Part shown: piece after piece, positions 34,484 through 44,523 of the stretch | How positions within the stretch are numbered: position 1 is the stretch's first letter | How the letters are laid out: the number at the start of each line of letters is the position of its first letter | NCBI RefSeq assembly: GCF_008905045.1 | Contig: NZ_VWMY01000059.1 | Location: 1-64,000 of the forward strand | Origin: Streptomyces albicerus | GTDB lineage: Bacteria > Actinomycetota > Actinomycetes > Streptomycetales > Streptomycetaceae | Reading direction: 5' to 3' | Length of the DNA: 64,000 nt | Program-made: the position numbers and the translations under genes | Notes under the pieces: generated by a model | The model's input: the letters and a program-made list of their open reading frames with translations, nothing else | Database searches by the model: none | What the model was told of the DNA's origin: nothing

Positions 34484-35448
34484 TTCGCGCGGGCCTCTGC
34501 AATCTGGCGGGACATGATCGTGGTCAGTTCGTACGCCGTGTGGGACGCGGCGACGGAGGTGATCTCGGCGTGATCGTACGCGGGGGCCACTTCCACGACG
34601 TCGGCGGAGACCAGGTTGCAGGAGGCCAGGCCGCGCAGGATCTCCAGAAGTTCGCGGGAGGTCATGCCGCCCGCCTCCGGCGTCCCCGTGCCGGGCGCGT
34701 GGGCCGGGTCGAGGCAGTCGATGTCGATGGAGATGTACAGCGGGCGGTCGCCGATGCGCTGGCGCAGCTGGTCGGCCACCTCGTCGGCGCCGCGCCGGTA
34801 GATGTCGGCGGACGTGACGATGCCGAAGCCCAGCTTCTCGTCGTCGGTCAGGTCCTGCCGGCCGTACAGAGGGCCGCGCGTACCCACGTGGGAGAGGGCT
34901 TCCGTGTCCAGGATCCCCTCCTCGACGGCGCGGCGGAACGGGGTGCCGTGCGTGTACTCCGCGCCGAAGTACGTGTCCCAGGTGTCGAGATGCGCGTCGA
35001 AGTGGAGGAGTGCCACCGGGCCGTGCTTCTTCGCGACCGAGCGCAGGAGGGGCAGCGCGATGGTGTGGTCGCCGCCGAGGGTCATCAACCGGGCGCCGGT
35101 GCCGAGGAGTTCGTCCGCGGCCCCCTCGATGGTCTCCACGGCCTCGTTGATGTCGAACGGGTTCGCGGCGATGTCCCCGGCGTCCGCGACCTGCGCGAGG
35201 GCGAAGGGGGACGCGTCCTGCGCCGGGTTGTACGGGCGCAGGAGCCGGGACGCCTCCCGGATCGCGTTGCCGCCGAACCGGGCCCCTGGCCGGTACGAGA
35301 CGCCCGCGTCGAACGGCACACCGACCACGGCGACGTCGGTCGTGCCGACCTCGTCGAGCCGGGGCAGCCGGGCGAAGGTCGCAGGACCCGCGTACCGCGG
35401 TATGCGGGACGAGTCGACGGGGCCGCGGGGCGTCTCGTAACTGCTCAT
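34480..35448 (-). CDS. speB: Agmatinase/guanidinobutyrase family hydrolase
   Basis: This 322-residue ureohydrolase has all manganese ligands visible: His128 in GGDHT, Asp151, His153 and Asp155 in DAHLD, and Asp242 and Asp244 in SIDIDCLDPAHAPGTGTPE. The family splits guanidino compounds (agmatine, 4-guanidinobutyrate, guanidinopropionate) into an amine and urea, and substrate choice cannot be read with certainty. It is coupled by GTGA overlap to the TPP enzyme and lies 55 bases after the symporter gene. The symbol is a family-level label. Confidence 0.88.
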   Translation of the reverse strand: MSSYETPRGPVDSSRIPRYAGPATFARLPRLDEVGTTDVAVVGVPFDAGVSYRPGARFGGNAIREASRLLRPYNPAQDASPFALAQVADAGDIAANPFDINEAVETIEGAADELLGTGARLMTLGGDHTIALPLLRSVAKKHGPVALLHFDAHLDTWDTYFGAEYTHGTPFRRAVEEGILDTEALSHVGTRGPLYGRQDLTDDEKLGFGIVTSADIYRRGADEVADQLRQRIGDRPLYISIDIDCLDPAHAPGTGTPEAGGMTSRELLEILRGLASCNLVSADVVEVAPAYDHAEITSVAASHTAYELTTIMSRQIAEARAK

Positions 35449-35503
35449 GGGGTTATGCCTTCTTTCCTACGCTTCATCGCGTATGTACTGCTTCTCTCCG
35501 ACT

Positions 35504-36979
35504 CTACTGGTGAGCCGGAACGGTTCCGGATGCGGGTTCGGACACGGGTTCGGAGGCCCGGCCCGCGAGCCGCTCGCGCCAGGCGGCGAGCACCGCCGCG
35601 TCGGTCGCGGGAGTGGCGAGCGAGACGATCACGTACGCGGCCAGGGAGGAGAGGAGCCCGTAGTAGACGGGCTCGTTGGCGAGGATCCCGTAGCCGGCCA
35701 TCAGGCCGATGACCGCGAGACCGCCGACGGCGACGGAGGCGAGCGCGCCCTGGGCGGTGCCGCGCTTCCACAGCAGGCCGCCGAGGATGGGGACGAGGAG
35801 ACCGCCGACGAGCAGGTTGTACGCGACGGTCAGGGCCTCGACGACGTTGTTGAGCGCGATGGCCGTGCAGATCACCGCGATGCCCATGATGAGGATGAAG
35901 GCGCGGTTGCCTTTGACCTCGTCGTGCACCTCGTCGGTCTTGTGGGTGACGGCTCCGCGCAGCCGCGACCAGATGTCGTTGTTGGCGACGGTCGCACAGG
36001 CGATGAGGGCTCCGGAGGATGTCGACATCACGGCCGCGAGGGCGGCGGCGAGCACCAACCCTCGTACGCCGACCGGGAGTTCGTCCTTCACGATCGTCGC
36101 GAAGGCGTCGTCCGCGCTGGCCAGCTTCGGGTAGAGCACCTTGGCCGCCGTACCGATGACGGCGCCGGCGAGCGCGTACACCAGGCAGTACGTGCCGGCG
36201 ACCGTGCCGCCCCACTTGGCCGTCGTGTCGCTGCGCGCGGTGAACACGCGCTGCCAGATGTCCTGCCCGATCAGCATGCCGAACGTGTAGATCAGGACGT
36301 ACGTGAAGATCGTCTCGCCGCCGATGCCCAGCGGGTCGAAGTACTCGGTGGGGAGCTGGGCCTTCATCTCGCTGAAGCCGCCCGCCTTGACGACGGCGAT
36401 GGGCAGGAGCAGAAGCAGCACGCCGATGGTCTTCACGACGAACTGCACCATGTCGGTCAGCGTGATCGACCACATGCCGCCGAGCGTCGAGTAGGCGACG
36501 ACGATCGAGCCGCCGAGGACGATCGCGACCGTGCGGTTCATGTCGAAGAGGACGTCGAAGATCGTGGCGTACGCGATGGTCGACGTCACCGCGAGCATGA
36601 GGGTGTACGCCCACATGACGACGCCCGAGATCACGCCGGCCCGGCCGCCGTACCGCAGGTCGAGCATCTCGGAGACGGTGTAGACCTTCAGGCGGGCGAT
36701 GCGGGCCGAGAAGAAGACGGAGAGGGCGAGCAGGCCGAGGCCGATGGTGAAGACCATCCAGGCGCCGGAGAGCCCGTACTGGTAGCCGAGGCCGACGCCG
36801 CCGATCGTAGACGCGCCGCCGAGGACGATCGCGGCCATCGTGCCGGAGTACATCGCCGGACCGAGCCGCCGCCCCGCGACCAGGAAGTCGCTCTTGGACT
36901 TGGCGCGGCGCATGCCCCACCAGCCCATGGCGAGCATCCCCACGAGATAGACGACGATCACTGTGTAGTCGACGGCCAT
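35504..36979 (-). CDS. Sodium:solute symporter (SSS family)
   Basis: This 491-residue inner-membrane permease has about 13 hydrophobic segments of the LeuT-like SSS fold. These begin YTVIVVYLVGMLAMGWWGMRRAKS and include the family signature region GGTVAGTYCLVYALAGAVIG and LAAVMSTSSGALIACATVANNDI. It imports small organic solutes with sodium. It is the first gene of a three-gene operon with the agmatinase-family hydrolase and TPP enzyme, so a guanidino compound or arginine derivative is the likely cargo. It is divergent from the PucR regulator. Confidence 0.9.
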   Translation of the reverse strand: MAVDYTVIVVYLVGMLAMGWWGMRRAKSKSDFLVAGRRLGPAMYSGTMAAIVLGGASTIGGVGLGYQYGLSGAWMVFTIGLGLLALSVFFSARIARLKVYTVSEMLDLRYGGRAGVISGVVMWAYTLMLAVTSTIAYATIFDVLFDMNRTVAIVLGGSIVVAYSTLGGMWSITLTDMVQFVVKTIGVLLLLLPIAVVKAGGFSEMKAQLPTEYFDPLGIGGETIFTYVLIYTFGMLIGQDIWQRVFTARSDTTAKWGGTVAGTYCLVYALAGAVIGTAAKVLYPKLASADDAFATIVKDELPVGVRGLVLAAALAAVMSTSSGALIACATVANNDIWSRLRGAVTHKTDEVHDEVKGNRAFILIMGIAVICTAIALNNVVEALTVAYNLLVGGLLVPILGGLLWKRGTAQGALASVAVGGLAVIGLMAGYGILANEPVYYGLLSSLAAYVIVSLATPATDAAVLAAWRERLAGRASEPVSEPASGTVPAHQ

Positions 36980-37227
36980 AGGGGTCTCCTCCGCTGGTTC
37001 GGTGGCGTGTCGTGCGGGTGGTGTGGGGACTGACCGGTGGCTGATCGCTCACGTGCGCGCTGCGACCTTGCATCGCGTCTTCGCATGGCGTCTGCGCGCT
37101 GCGGCTTCGCGGGGACATCCGCCCGTACCCGCGGCCTCCGGTGGGCACGACCCTAGGTGGCCGGAAAGCAACGCTGAAGTGTACGTTTCATCCACTGCAG
37201 CCAGATCGGATGGAGGAAACGTCCACC
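36980..37227. promoter_or_regulatory. Divergent promoter region, symporter operon and pucR-type gene
   Basis: This 248-base gap separates the divergent operon and regulator, so PucR binding sites are expected here. No symmetrical site was identified with confidence. Confidence 0.45.
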
Positions 37228-38784
37228 ATGCCGGAGCCTGCCGCCCCCGCCACCGTCCCTTCCACCCCTCCCACACCTCCGGTACCTCTCGCCGCACTGC
37301 TGGCCCGGGAGGACCTCGGGCTGCGGCAGATCGCGGGACCGGAGGATTCGGCCACGGTGATCCACTGGGCGCACACGTCGGAGATGGCGGACCCGTACCC
37401 GTATCTGCTCGGCGGCGAGCTGCTGCTGACGGCGGGGGTGCACATCCCTGACGCGGCGGGCTCGGGCACGTACTTCGACGCGTACGTCTCCCGGATCGTC
37501 GAGGCGGGCGGCGCCGCCCTCGGCTTCGGTGTGGCCCCGGTGCACGACACGGTCCCGCGCGCCCTGGTCGTGGCCTGCGACCGCTACGGCCTGCCTCTCC
37601 TGGAGGTCCCGCCCCGCACGACCTTCTCCGGAGTGGCCCGGGCGGTCTGGCAGCTCATGGCCCAGGCCCGCCACACCGAACTGCGCCGCGTCACGGAGGC
37701 CCAGCAGAGCCTGGCCGCGGCGGCGGCCCGCCCGGACCCGGTCCCGTCGGTGCTGCGGCAGCTCGCGCAGCGGGTGGGGGGCTGGGCGGCGCTGTACGCA
37801 CCGGACGGCGGGGTGGTGGCTTCGGCGGGGCGGATGCCGACGGGAGAAGGGGCGACGGGAGAGCCGACGGGAGAAGGGGTGAGGGCAGGGACAGCAGCAG
37901 GGGTGAGCGGCGCGCTGGCCGAGCTGGCGACGGTGGTACGTCCGGCCGGCGAGGGCAAACCGGGCCCCACCCCCTCCTCCGCCACGGACACCCTCGCCGA
38001 CAGCCACCTCGCCGCGTACGCCCTCGGCACCGGCCAGGGCTTCGTGCTGGGCGTGGCGGCCCCGCGCCGCGACCCCGGCGACCACACCATCGCCTCCGTC
38101 GGCGCCGTTCTCCTCTCCCTCCTCACCGGAGAGCACCAGAGCAGCACGGGCGCGGCGCGCTCCTCGGCCCTGGTGCGGCTGCTGCTGGGCGCCGCTCCGG
38201 AGGAGGTGGCGCCGTTGCTGGGCGGCAGTCAGCGGTGGGTCGTGGTGCACGCCCGGCCGGACGGCCCCGCACCGGACGCCGTCGCCGCGTCCGCGCTCGG
38301 GGCGGCGCTCGGCTCCGCGCTGGTCGACGTGAACGGCGACGTCGTACGGGTCCTCGTGCCCGCCGGCCACGGCGAGCCCGCCGCCCAGCCGGGCTGGACG
38401 TGCGGCGTCAGCGCACCCGTGGACCCGGACGCCTGGCCGGACGCCGATACACAGGCGGCCCGCGCCCTGTCCCGCGCACGAGCCACCCACACGCCCCTCA
38501 TCCGCCACGGCGAACGCCCCGGCCTCGCCGACCTCGTCCCCCCGGCCGAGGCCGCCGCCCACGCCCGCAGCGTCCTCTCCCCCATCACCGCGAACCCCGC
38601 CCTCACCGAAACCCTCCGCACCTGGCTCTCCCTGCACGGCAGTTGGGACCGCACCGCAGTCGCCCTCTCCGTCCACCGCAACACGGTCCGCCAGCGCATC
38701 ACCCGCTGCGCAGCCCTCCTGGACACGAACCTGGACGACCCCGACGTACGCATGGAGCTGTGGTTCGCCCTGCGACACGCGTGA
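37228..38784 (+). CDS. PucR family transcriptional regulator
   Basis: This 518-residue regulator has an N-terminal PucR sensory domain (about 20-150, ending LVVACDRYGLPLLEVPPRTTF), a variable middle with a Gly/Thr-rich linker near 200-225, and a C-terminal PucR helix-turn-helix (SLHGSWDRTAVALSVHRNTVRQRI). Family members often activate nitrogen or purine and amino-acid catabolic genes in response to the substrate. It is divergent from the symporter-hydrolase-TPP operon and is the probable regulator of it. ATG 37228 is 11 bases after GGAGG, and ATG 37210 has no better signal. Confidence 0.88.
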   Translation: MPEPAAPATVPSTPPTPPVPLAALLAREDLGLRQIAGPEDSATVIHWAHTSEMADPYPYLLGGELLLTAGVHIPDAAGSGTYFDAYVSRIVEAGGAALGFGVAPVHDTVPRALVVACDRYGLPLLEVPPRTTFSGVARAVWQLMAQARHTELRRVTEAQQSLAAAAARPDPVPSVLRQLAQRVGGWAALYAPDGGVVASAGRMPTGEGATGEPTGEGVRAGTAAGVSGALAELATVVRPAGEGKPGPTPSSATDTLADSHLAAYALGTGQGFVLGVAAPRRDPGDHTIASVGAVLLSLLTGEHQSSTGAARSSALVRLLLGAAPEEVAPLLGGSQRWVVVHARPDGPAPDAVAASALGAALGSALVDVNGDVVRVLVPAGHGEPAAQPGWTCGVSAPVDPDAWPDADTQAARALSRARATHTPLIRHGERPGLADLVPPAEAAAHARSVLSPITANPALTETLRTWLSLHGSWDRTAVALSVHRNTVRQRITRCAALLDTNLDDPDVRMELWFALRHA

Positions 38785-39130
38785 ACCGTGCCGCGCGTGG
38801 TTTTTCGCCCCCGCCGCCCCTACCCGTCCCATCCCCGGGGGCTCCGCCCCCAGACCCCCGCATCGGCCTGAACGGCCTCGTCCTCAAACGCCGGACGGGC
38901 TGGATGGTGCGGGACGGGCCTGAGAGGTGCGGGGCTGAGCTGAAAGACAGGGCGCAGCCCGTCTTTCAGGGGCGCGGGGAACTGCGCGACCAGCCCCCAC
39001 CCACCCGCACCCGACACACAACGCCACCCGCCCCACCCCACTCCACCCCGCCCCAAACCCCGAGTGACCCATATCCCACGGTTCGATACACCCGCTCCAC
39101 CCAGCGGAGCGCACCGGCAGAATGGGGGGC
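38785..39130. repeat. Streptomyces intergenic repeat cluster, copy 2
   Basis: The gap holds a GGGGGCTCCGCCCCC hairpin (about 38837-38851), a 47-bp unit at 38861-38907 containing TCGTCCTCAAACGCCGG, and a unit from 38973 reading GCGGGGAACTGCGCGACCAG. The 47-bp unit recurs inside the biotin-carboxylase gene at 45991-46037 with three mismatches. No gene is supported here. Confidence 0.8.
38940..38969 (+). terminator. Hairpin in the repeat region after the PucR gene
   Basis: CTGAAAGAC (38940-38948) pairs exactly with GTCTTTCAG (38961-38969) around a 12-base loop. Confidence 0.6.
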
Positions 39131-39928
39131 ATGCCGATACCCGGGACCCCCAGCCGCGCCGACCTCGTTGACCACCTCGTACGGACGCGTATCGCGGGCG
39201 ACGTAGCCACTCCCCGCGAGAACAACCTCTCCCACTACCGCAAGCTGGCGAACGGCGACCGCAACTACTGGCTCGGCCTGGAGCTCGGCGACCGCTGGAC
39301 CGACGAGCAGGACGTGCTGGCCGTGATGGCCGAGCGGTGCGGTGTGAACGACGACCCGGAGTACCGGTTCGGCCAGGACACCATCGACCCCGAGCTGACG
39401 GTCGACGCGCTGGAGCGGATGGCCGGCCGGCTGCGCAAGGCGGCGGCGGGCAAGCAGCGGGTGCTGTTCGCGACGGGCCACCCGGGCGGCCTGCTGGACG
39501 TACACCGCGCGACGGCGGCGGCCCTGCGTGCCGCGGGCTGCGAGATCGTGGTGATCCCGGACGGGCTGACCACGGACGAGGGGTATGTGTTCCAGTTCGC
39601 GGACGTCGCGGTCCTGGAGCACGGCGCGACGCTGTGGCACACCCACTCCGGCGAGCCGATGCGGGCGATCCTGAAGGGCCTGGAGAGCGAGGGCCGCCCC
39701 CTGCCCGACCTGGTCGTCGCCGACCACGGCTGGGCGGGCTGCGCGGGCCGGCTGGGCATCGACTCCATGGGCTACGCGGACTCCAACGACCCGGCCCTGT
39801 TCCTCGCCGAGTCCGAGGGCACGGTCCAGGTGACCATCCCCATGGACGACCACGTCACGAGCCCCCGGTACTACGACCCGATGACGGCGTACCTGCTGGA
39901 CGCGGCGGGCCTCACGAACACCGAGTGA
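39131..39928 (+). CDS. Conserved actinobacterial phosphatase-family protein
   Basis: This 265-residue cytoplasmic protein looks like the family annotated simply as phosphatase (Pfam PF15698) in actinobacteria. Conserved-looking segments are VLFATGHPGGLLDVHRA, DEGYVFQFADVAVLEHGATLWHTHSGEPM and VADHGWAGCAGRLGIDSMGYADSNDPALF, with several His and Asp residues suited to a metal site. The substrate is unknown. ATG 39131 was chosen. A CAGAAT hexamer just upstream would suit a leaderless transcript starting at this codon. ATG 39122 is an alternative. Confidence 0.65.
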   Translation: MPIPGTPSRADLVDHLVRTRIAGDVATPRENNLSHYRKLANGDRNYWLGLELGDRWTDEQDVLAVMAERCGVNDDPEYRFGQDTIDPELTVDALERMAGRLRKAAAGKQRVLFATGHPGGLLDVHRATAAALRAAGCEIVVIPDGLTTDEGYVFQFADVAVLEHGATLWHTHSGEPMRAILKGLESEGRPLPDLVVADHGWAGCAGRLGIDSMGYADSNDPALFLAESEGTVQVTIPMDDHVTSPRYYDPMTAYLLDAAGLTNTE

Positions 39929-39946
39929 GGCCCCGGCCGTAGGACG

Positions 39947-40819
39947 TCAGCGGGGAATCCGTACGACACCCTCCTGGATCACCGTGATCGCCAGCCGCCC
40001 GTCCTGCGTGTAGATACGGGCCTGGCCCAGCCCCCGCCCGCCGGACGCCGACGGCGACTCCTGGTCGTACAGCAGCCATTCGTCGGCGCGGAACGGCCGG
40101 TGGAACCACATCGCGTGGTCCAGGGAGGCGCCGACGACGTCCCCGGTGACCCAGCCGCCGCGTCCGTGGGCGAGCAGCACGGAGTCGAGGAGCGTCATGT
40201 CGGAGACGTACGTGGCGAGGCAGACGTGCAGGAGCGGGTCGTCCGCAAGCTTGCCGTTGGCGCGGAACCACACCTGGGAGCGCGGCTCGCGTGCCTCGCC
40301 GACGCTGGCGAACGGCGGCGCGTCGACGTAACGGAGGTCGACGGCCTCGCGTGCCTCCAACATCCGCTCCACGACACCCTGTTCGCGGTACACGTCCAGG
40401 TACCGCGGCAGCATCTCGGCGGCCGTCGGCAGTGTCTCGGGATCGGGCGCGGCGGGCATGTCGGCCTGGTGGTCCATGCCCTCCTCGTACGTCTGGAAGG
40501 ACGCGGAGAGATGGAAGATCGGCTGCCCGTGCTGGACGGCGACCACCCGGCGGGTCGTGAAGGACCGGCCGTCGCGGATCCGGTCGACGGTGTAGATGAT
40601 CGGCGCGCCGGGGTCCCCCGCGCGCAGGAAGTACGCGTGCAGGGAGTGGGCGAACCGGTCATCGGGGACCGTACGCCCCGCGGCGACCAGTGCCTGTGCC
40701 GCGACCTGCCCGCCGAAGACGCGCGGGACGACGGCGAACCGGGACTGGCCGCGGAAGATGTCCTGCTCGATCCGCTCGAGGTCGAGCAGATCGAGCAGGG
40801 CCTCAAGTGCCTTGCTCAT
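39947..40819 (-). CDS. Acyl-CoA thioesterase II (TesB family)
   Basis: This 290-residue double-hotdog thioesterase has two TesB repeats: about 10-115, with RVFGGQVAAQALVAAGRTV and SLHAYFLRAGDP, and 150-285, with SLDHAMWFHRPFRADEWLLYDQESPSASGGRG, whose Asp, Thr/Ser and Gln region fits the active site. It hydrolyses acyl-CoA to free acid and CoA. It lies 34 bases after the acyl-CoA dehydrogenase gene on the same strand and probably forms an operon with it, consistent with fatty or branched-chain acyl-CoA turnover. Confidence 0.9.
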   Translation of the reverse strand: MSKALEALLDLLDLERIEQDIFRGQSRFAVVPRVFGGQVAAQALVAAGRTVPDDRFAHSLHAYFLRAGDPGAPIIYTVDRIRDGRSFTTRRVVAVQHGQPIFHLSASFQTYEEGMDHQADMPAAPDPETLPTAAEMLPRYLDVYREQGVVERMLEAREAVDLRYVDAPPFASVGEAREPRSQVWFRANGKLADDPLLHVCLATYVSDMTLLDSVLLAHGRGGWVTGDVVGASLDHAMWFHRPFRADEWLLYDQESPSASGGRGLGQARIYTQDGRLAITVIQEGVVRIPR

Positions 40820-40853
40820 GCGTCGGTTGTACCGTGCGGTGATTTCGCGGCCC

Positions 40854-42011
40854 TTACAGGCCCATGTCCTTAGCGATGATCGACTTCATGATCTCGCTGG
40901 TGCCGCCGTAGATGCGGTTGACGCGGTTGTCCGCGTACAGGCGGGCGATCGGGTACTCGTTCATGAAGCCGTAGCCGCCGTGCAGCTGGAGGCAGCGGTC
41001 GATGACGCGGTGGGCCACCTCGGTGCAGAACAGCTTCGCGGACGCGGCCTCGGCCGCGGACAGCTCGCCCGCGTCCAGGGCCTCCAGGGCGCGGTCGGCG
41101 ACGGCCTGCGCGGCGTCCACCTCGGCCTGGCAGGCGGCCAGTTCGAACTTGGTGTTCTGGAAGTGGGCGACCGGCTTGCCGAAGACGGTGCGCTCCTGCA
41201 CGTACTCCTTGGCGAACCGGACGGCCGCCGCGGCCTGCGCGTACGCGCCGAAGGCGATGCCCCAGCGCTCGGAGGGCAGGTTGCCGCCGAGGTAGTAGAA
41301 GCCCTTGTTCTCCTCGCCGAGCAGGTCCTCGATCGGCACCTTCACGTCGACGAACGCCAGCTCGGCGGTGTCGGAGGTCTTCAGGCCGAGCTTGTCCAGC
41401 TTGCGGCCCACCGAGTAGCCCTCGGACTTGGTGTCCACGGCGAAGAGGGAGATGCCGTGACGGCGGTCCTCGGCCGTCGGGGCGGACGTACGGGCACAGA
41501 CGATCACGCGGTCGGCGTGCACACCGCCCGTGATGAAGGTCTTGGCGCCGTTCAGGACGTAGTGCGTGCCGTCCTCGGAGAGCTTCGCGGTGGTCTTCAT
41601 GCCCGCGAGGTCGGAGCCGGTGCCCGGCTCGGTCATCGCGAGGGCCCACATCTCCTCACCGGAGACGAACTTCGGCAGGAAGCGCTTCTTCTGCTCGTCG
41701 GTGGCGAGCGCCTTGATGTAGGGCAGGCCGAGCAGCACGTGCACACCGGAGCCGCCGAAGGAGACACCCGCGCGGGCGGTCTCCTCGTACATCACGGCCT
41801 CGAACTTGTACGAGTCGATGCCGGCGCCGCCGAACTCCTCGTCCACGCGTATGCCGAAGACGCCCAGCTCGGCGAGCTTGTAGTAGAAGTCGCGCGGCGC
41901 CTGGCCGGCCGCGAACCACTCGTCGTAGACGGGAACGACCTCGGCCTCGATGAAGGCCCGGAGGGTCTCCCGGAACGCCTCATGGTCCTCGTTGAACACA
42001 GTACGGCGCAC
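40854..42011 (-). CDS. Acyl-CoA dehydrogenase
   Basis: This 385-residue flavoprotein is of normal length for the family. It has the FAD and substrate segments WALAMTEPGTGSDLAGMKTTA and LHGGYGFMNEYPIARLYADNRVNRIYGGTSEIMKS. It makes the alpha-beta double bond in an acyl-CoA. GTG 42011 was chosen because it begins the usual N-terminal helix (RRTVFNEDHEAFRETLRAFI) and follows AGAGGGG. An earlier in-frame ATG adds a very basic leader. An operator-like palindrome lies upstream at 42105-42120, matching sites at the divergent operon. Confidence 0.92.
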   Translation of the reverse strand: MRRTVFNEDHEAFRETLRAFIEAEVVPVYDEWFAAGQAPRDFYYKLAELGVFGIRVDEEFGGAGIDSYKFEAVMYEETARAGVSFGGSGVHVLLGLPYIKALATDEQKKRFLPKFVSGEEMWALAMTEPGTGSDLAGMKTTAKLSEDGTHYVLNGAKTFITGGVHADRVIVCARTSAPTAEDRRHGISLFAVDTKSEGYSVGRKLDKLGLKTSDTAELAFVDVKVPIEDLLGEENKGFYYLGGNLPSERWGIAFGAYAQAAAAVRFAKEYVQERTVFGKPVAHFQNTKFELAACQAEVDAAQAVADRALEALDAGELSAAEAASAKLFCTEVAHRVIDRCLQLHGGYGFMNEYPIARLYADNRVNRIYGGTSEIMKSIIAKDMGL

Positions 42012-42104
42012 CGCCGGCCCCTCTCTGCGCCTACTCCGGCGCCGCTCTCGCGTATGTGGTTGCTCGCCGTCGGGGTTCCTCAATTGATGGTTGCGGTCCC
42101 GTGA

Positions 42105-42120
42105 CTAAGCGCTCGCTCAG
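42105..42120. promoter_or_regulatory. Operator-like palindrome upstream of the acyl-CoA dehydrogenase
   Basis: CTAAGCGCTCGCTCAG has seven-base arms with one mismatch around a 2-base centre. Its layout (arm ending in CG, two bases, then CG) matches the two sites at 42816-42831 and 42845-42860, so the same TetR protein may bind all three. Confidence 0.5.
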
Positions 42121-42180
42121 CCTAAAAGCTACCGGCCGGTTGGCGCGCCTGTCCAGAGATCCACGTCACTCCGAGGCAGG

Positions 42181-42792
42181 TCACTCCGAGGCAGACGCGG
42201 CCGCGAAGGCCCCCCGCGCCATCCGGTGCAGCAGCGCCGCCGTGACCGCGCGGCCGGGCAGCGCGCCGGGGCGTCCGAGGTGCGGTGTGGAGTTGAGCAG
42301 CCCGAAGACCGAGTGCACGGCCGAGCGGGCGGTCGGTTCGGCCAGGTCCGGATAGACCTCGCGCACGACCTCCACCCACTGCTCGACGTACTGCCTCTGC
42401 AGCTGCCGTACGAGCTTGCGGTCGCTGTCCCGGAGGCGGTCCAGCTCCCGGTCGTGCAGGGTGATCAGGGGGCGGTCGTCGAGCGCGAAGTCGATGTGCC
42501 CCTCGATGAGCGAGTCGAGGACCGCCTCGGGGTTCCCGGGGTTGTCGTGCGCCTCGGCCTCCTTCAGGCGCCGCTTGGCGCCGGTCAGCAGCTGCCCGCT
42601 GATCCCCACCAGCAGCTCGGCGAGCATCGCGTCCTTGCCGGCGAAGTGCCGGTACAGGCCGGGCCCGCTGATGCCGACCGCCGCCCCTATCTCATCGACC
42701 CCGACCCCGTGGAAGCCGCGCTCGGCGAAGAGCCGGGCGGCCTCCTTGAGGATCTGCTCGCGGCGGGTGGGGGCGTCGGTTCTCGTGGCCAT
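42181..42792 (-). CDS. TetR family regulator of the acyl-CoA genes
   Basis: This 203-residue regulator has an N-terminal helix-turn-helix (HGVGVDEIGAAVGISGPGLYRHFAGKDAML) and a C-terminal domain typical of TetR proteins controlling acyl-CoA metabolism. It is divergent from the carboxylase operon with 100 bases between starts, where two palindromic sites lie. It is followed on its own strand by an acyl-CoA dehydrogenase and thioesterase. An acyl-CoA or branched-chain intermediate is the probable ligand. Confidence 0.88.
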   Translation of the reverse strand: MATRTDAPTRREQILKEAARLFAERGFHGVGVDEIGAAVGISGPGLYRHFAGKDAMLAELLVGISGQLLTGAKRRLKEAEAHDNPGNPEAVLDSLIEGHIDFALDDRPLITLHDRELDRLRDSDRKLVRQLQRQYVEQWVEVVREVYPDLAEPTARSAVHSVFGLLNSTPHLGRPGALPGRAVTAALLHRMARGAFAAASASE

Positions 42793-42815
42793 GAAGGCAA
42801 TTCTAGACAGGGAGG

Positions 42816-42860
42816 TTAGCGGTCGTTAACCTGAAGGAAATGGGTTAACGCTCATTAACA
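42816..42860. promoter_or_regulatory. Two TetR operator candidates
   Basis: GTTAGCGGTCGTTAAC at 42816-42831 and GTTAACGCTCATTAAC at 42845-42860 are 16-bp palindromes with one mismatch each and the same design. Their starts are 29 bases apart. They sit between the divergent TetR gene and the carboxyltransferase gene. Confidence 0.7.
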
Positions 42861-42892
42861 AGGTTCGATGACCGAAGTGAGGGGACTCCGCG

Positions 42893-44509
<1,617 letters not shown>

Positions 44510-44523
44510 GGGGACCCCTGACG

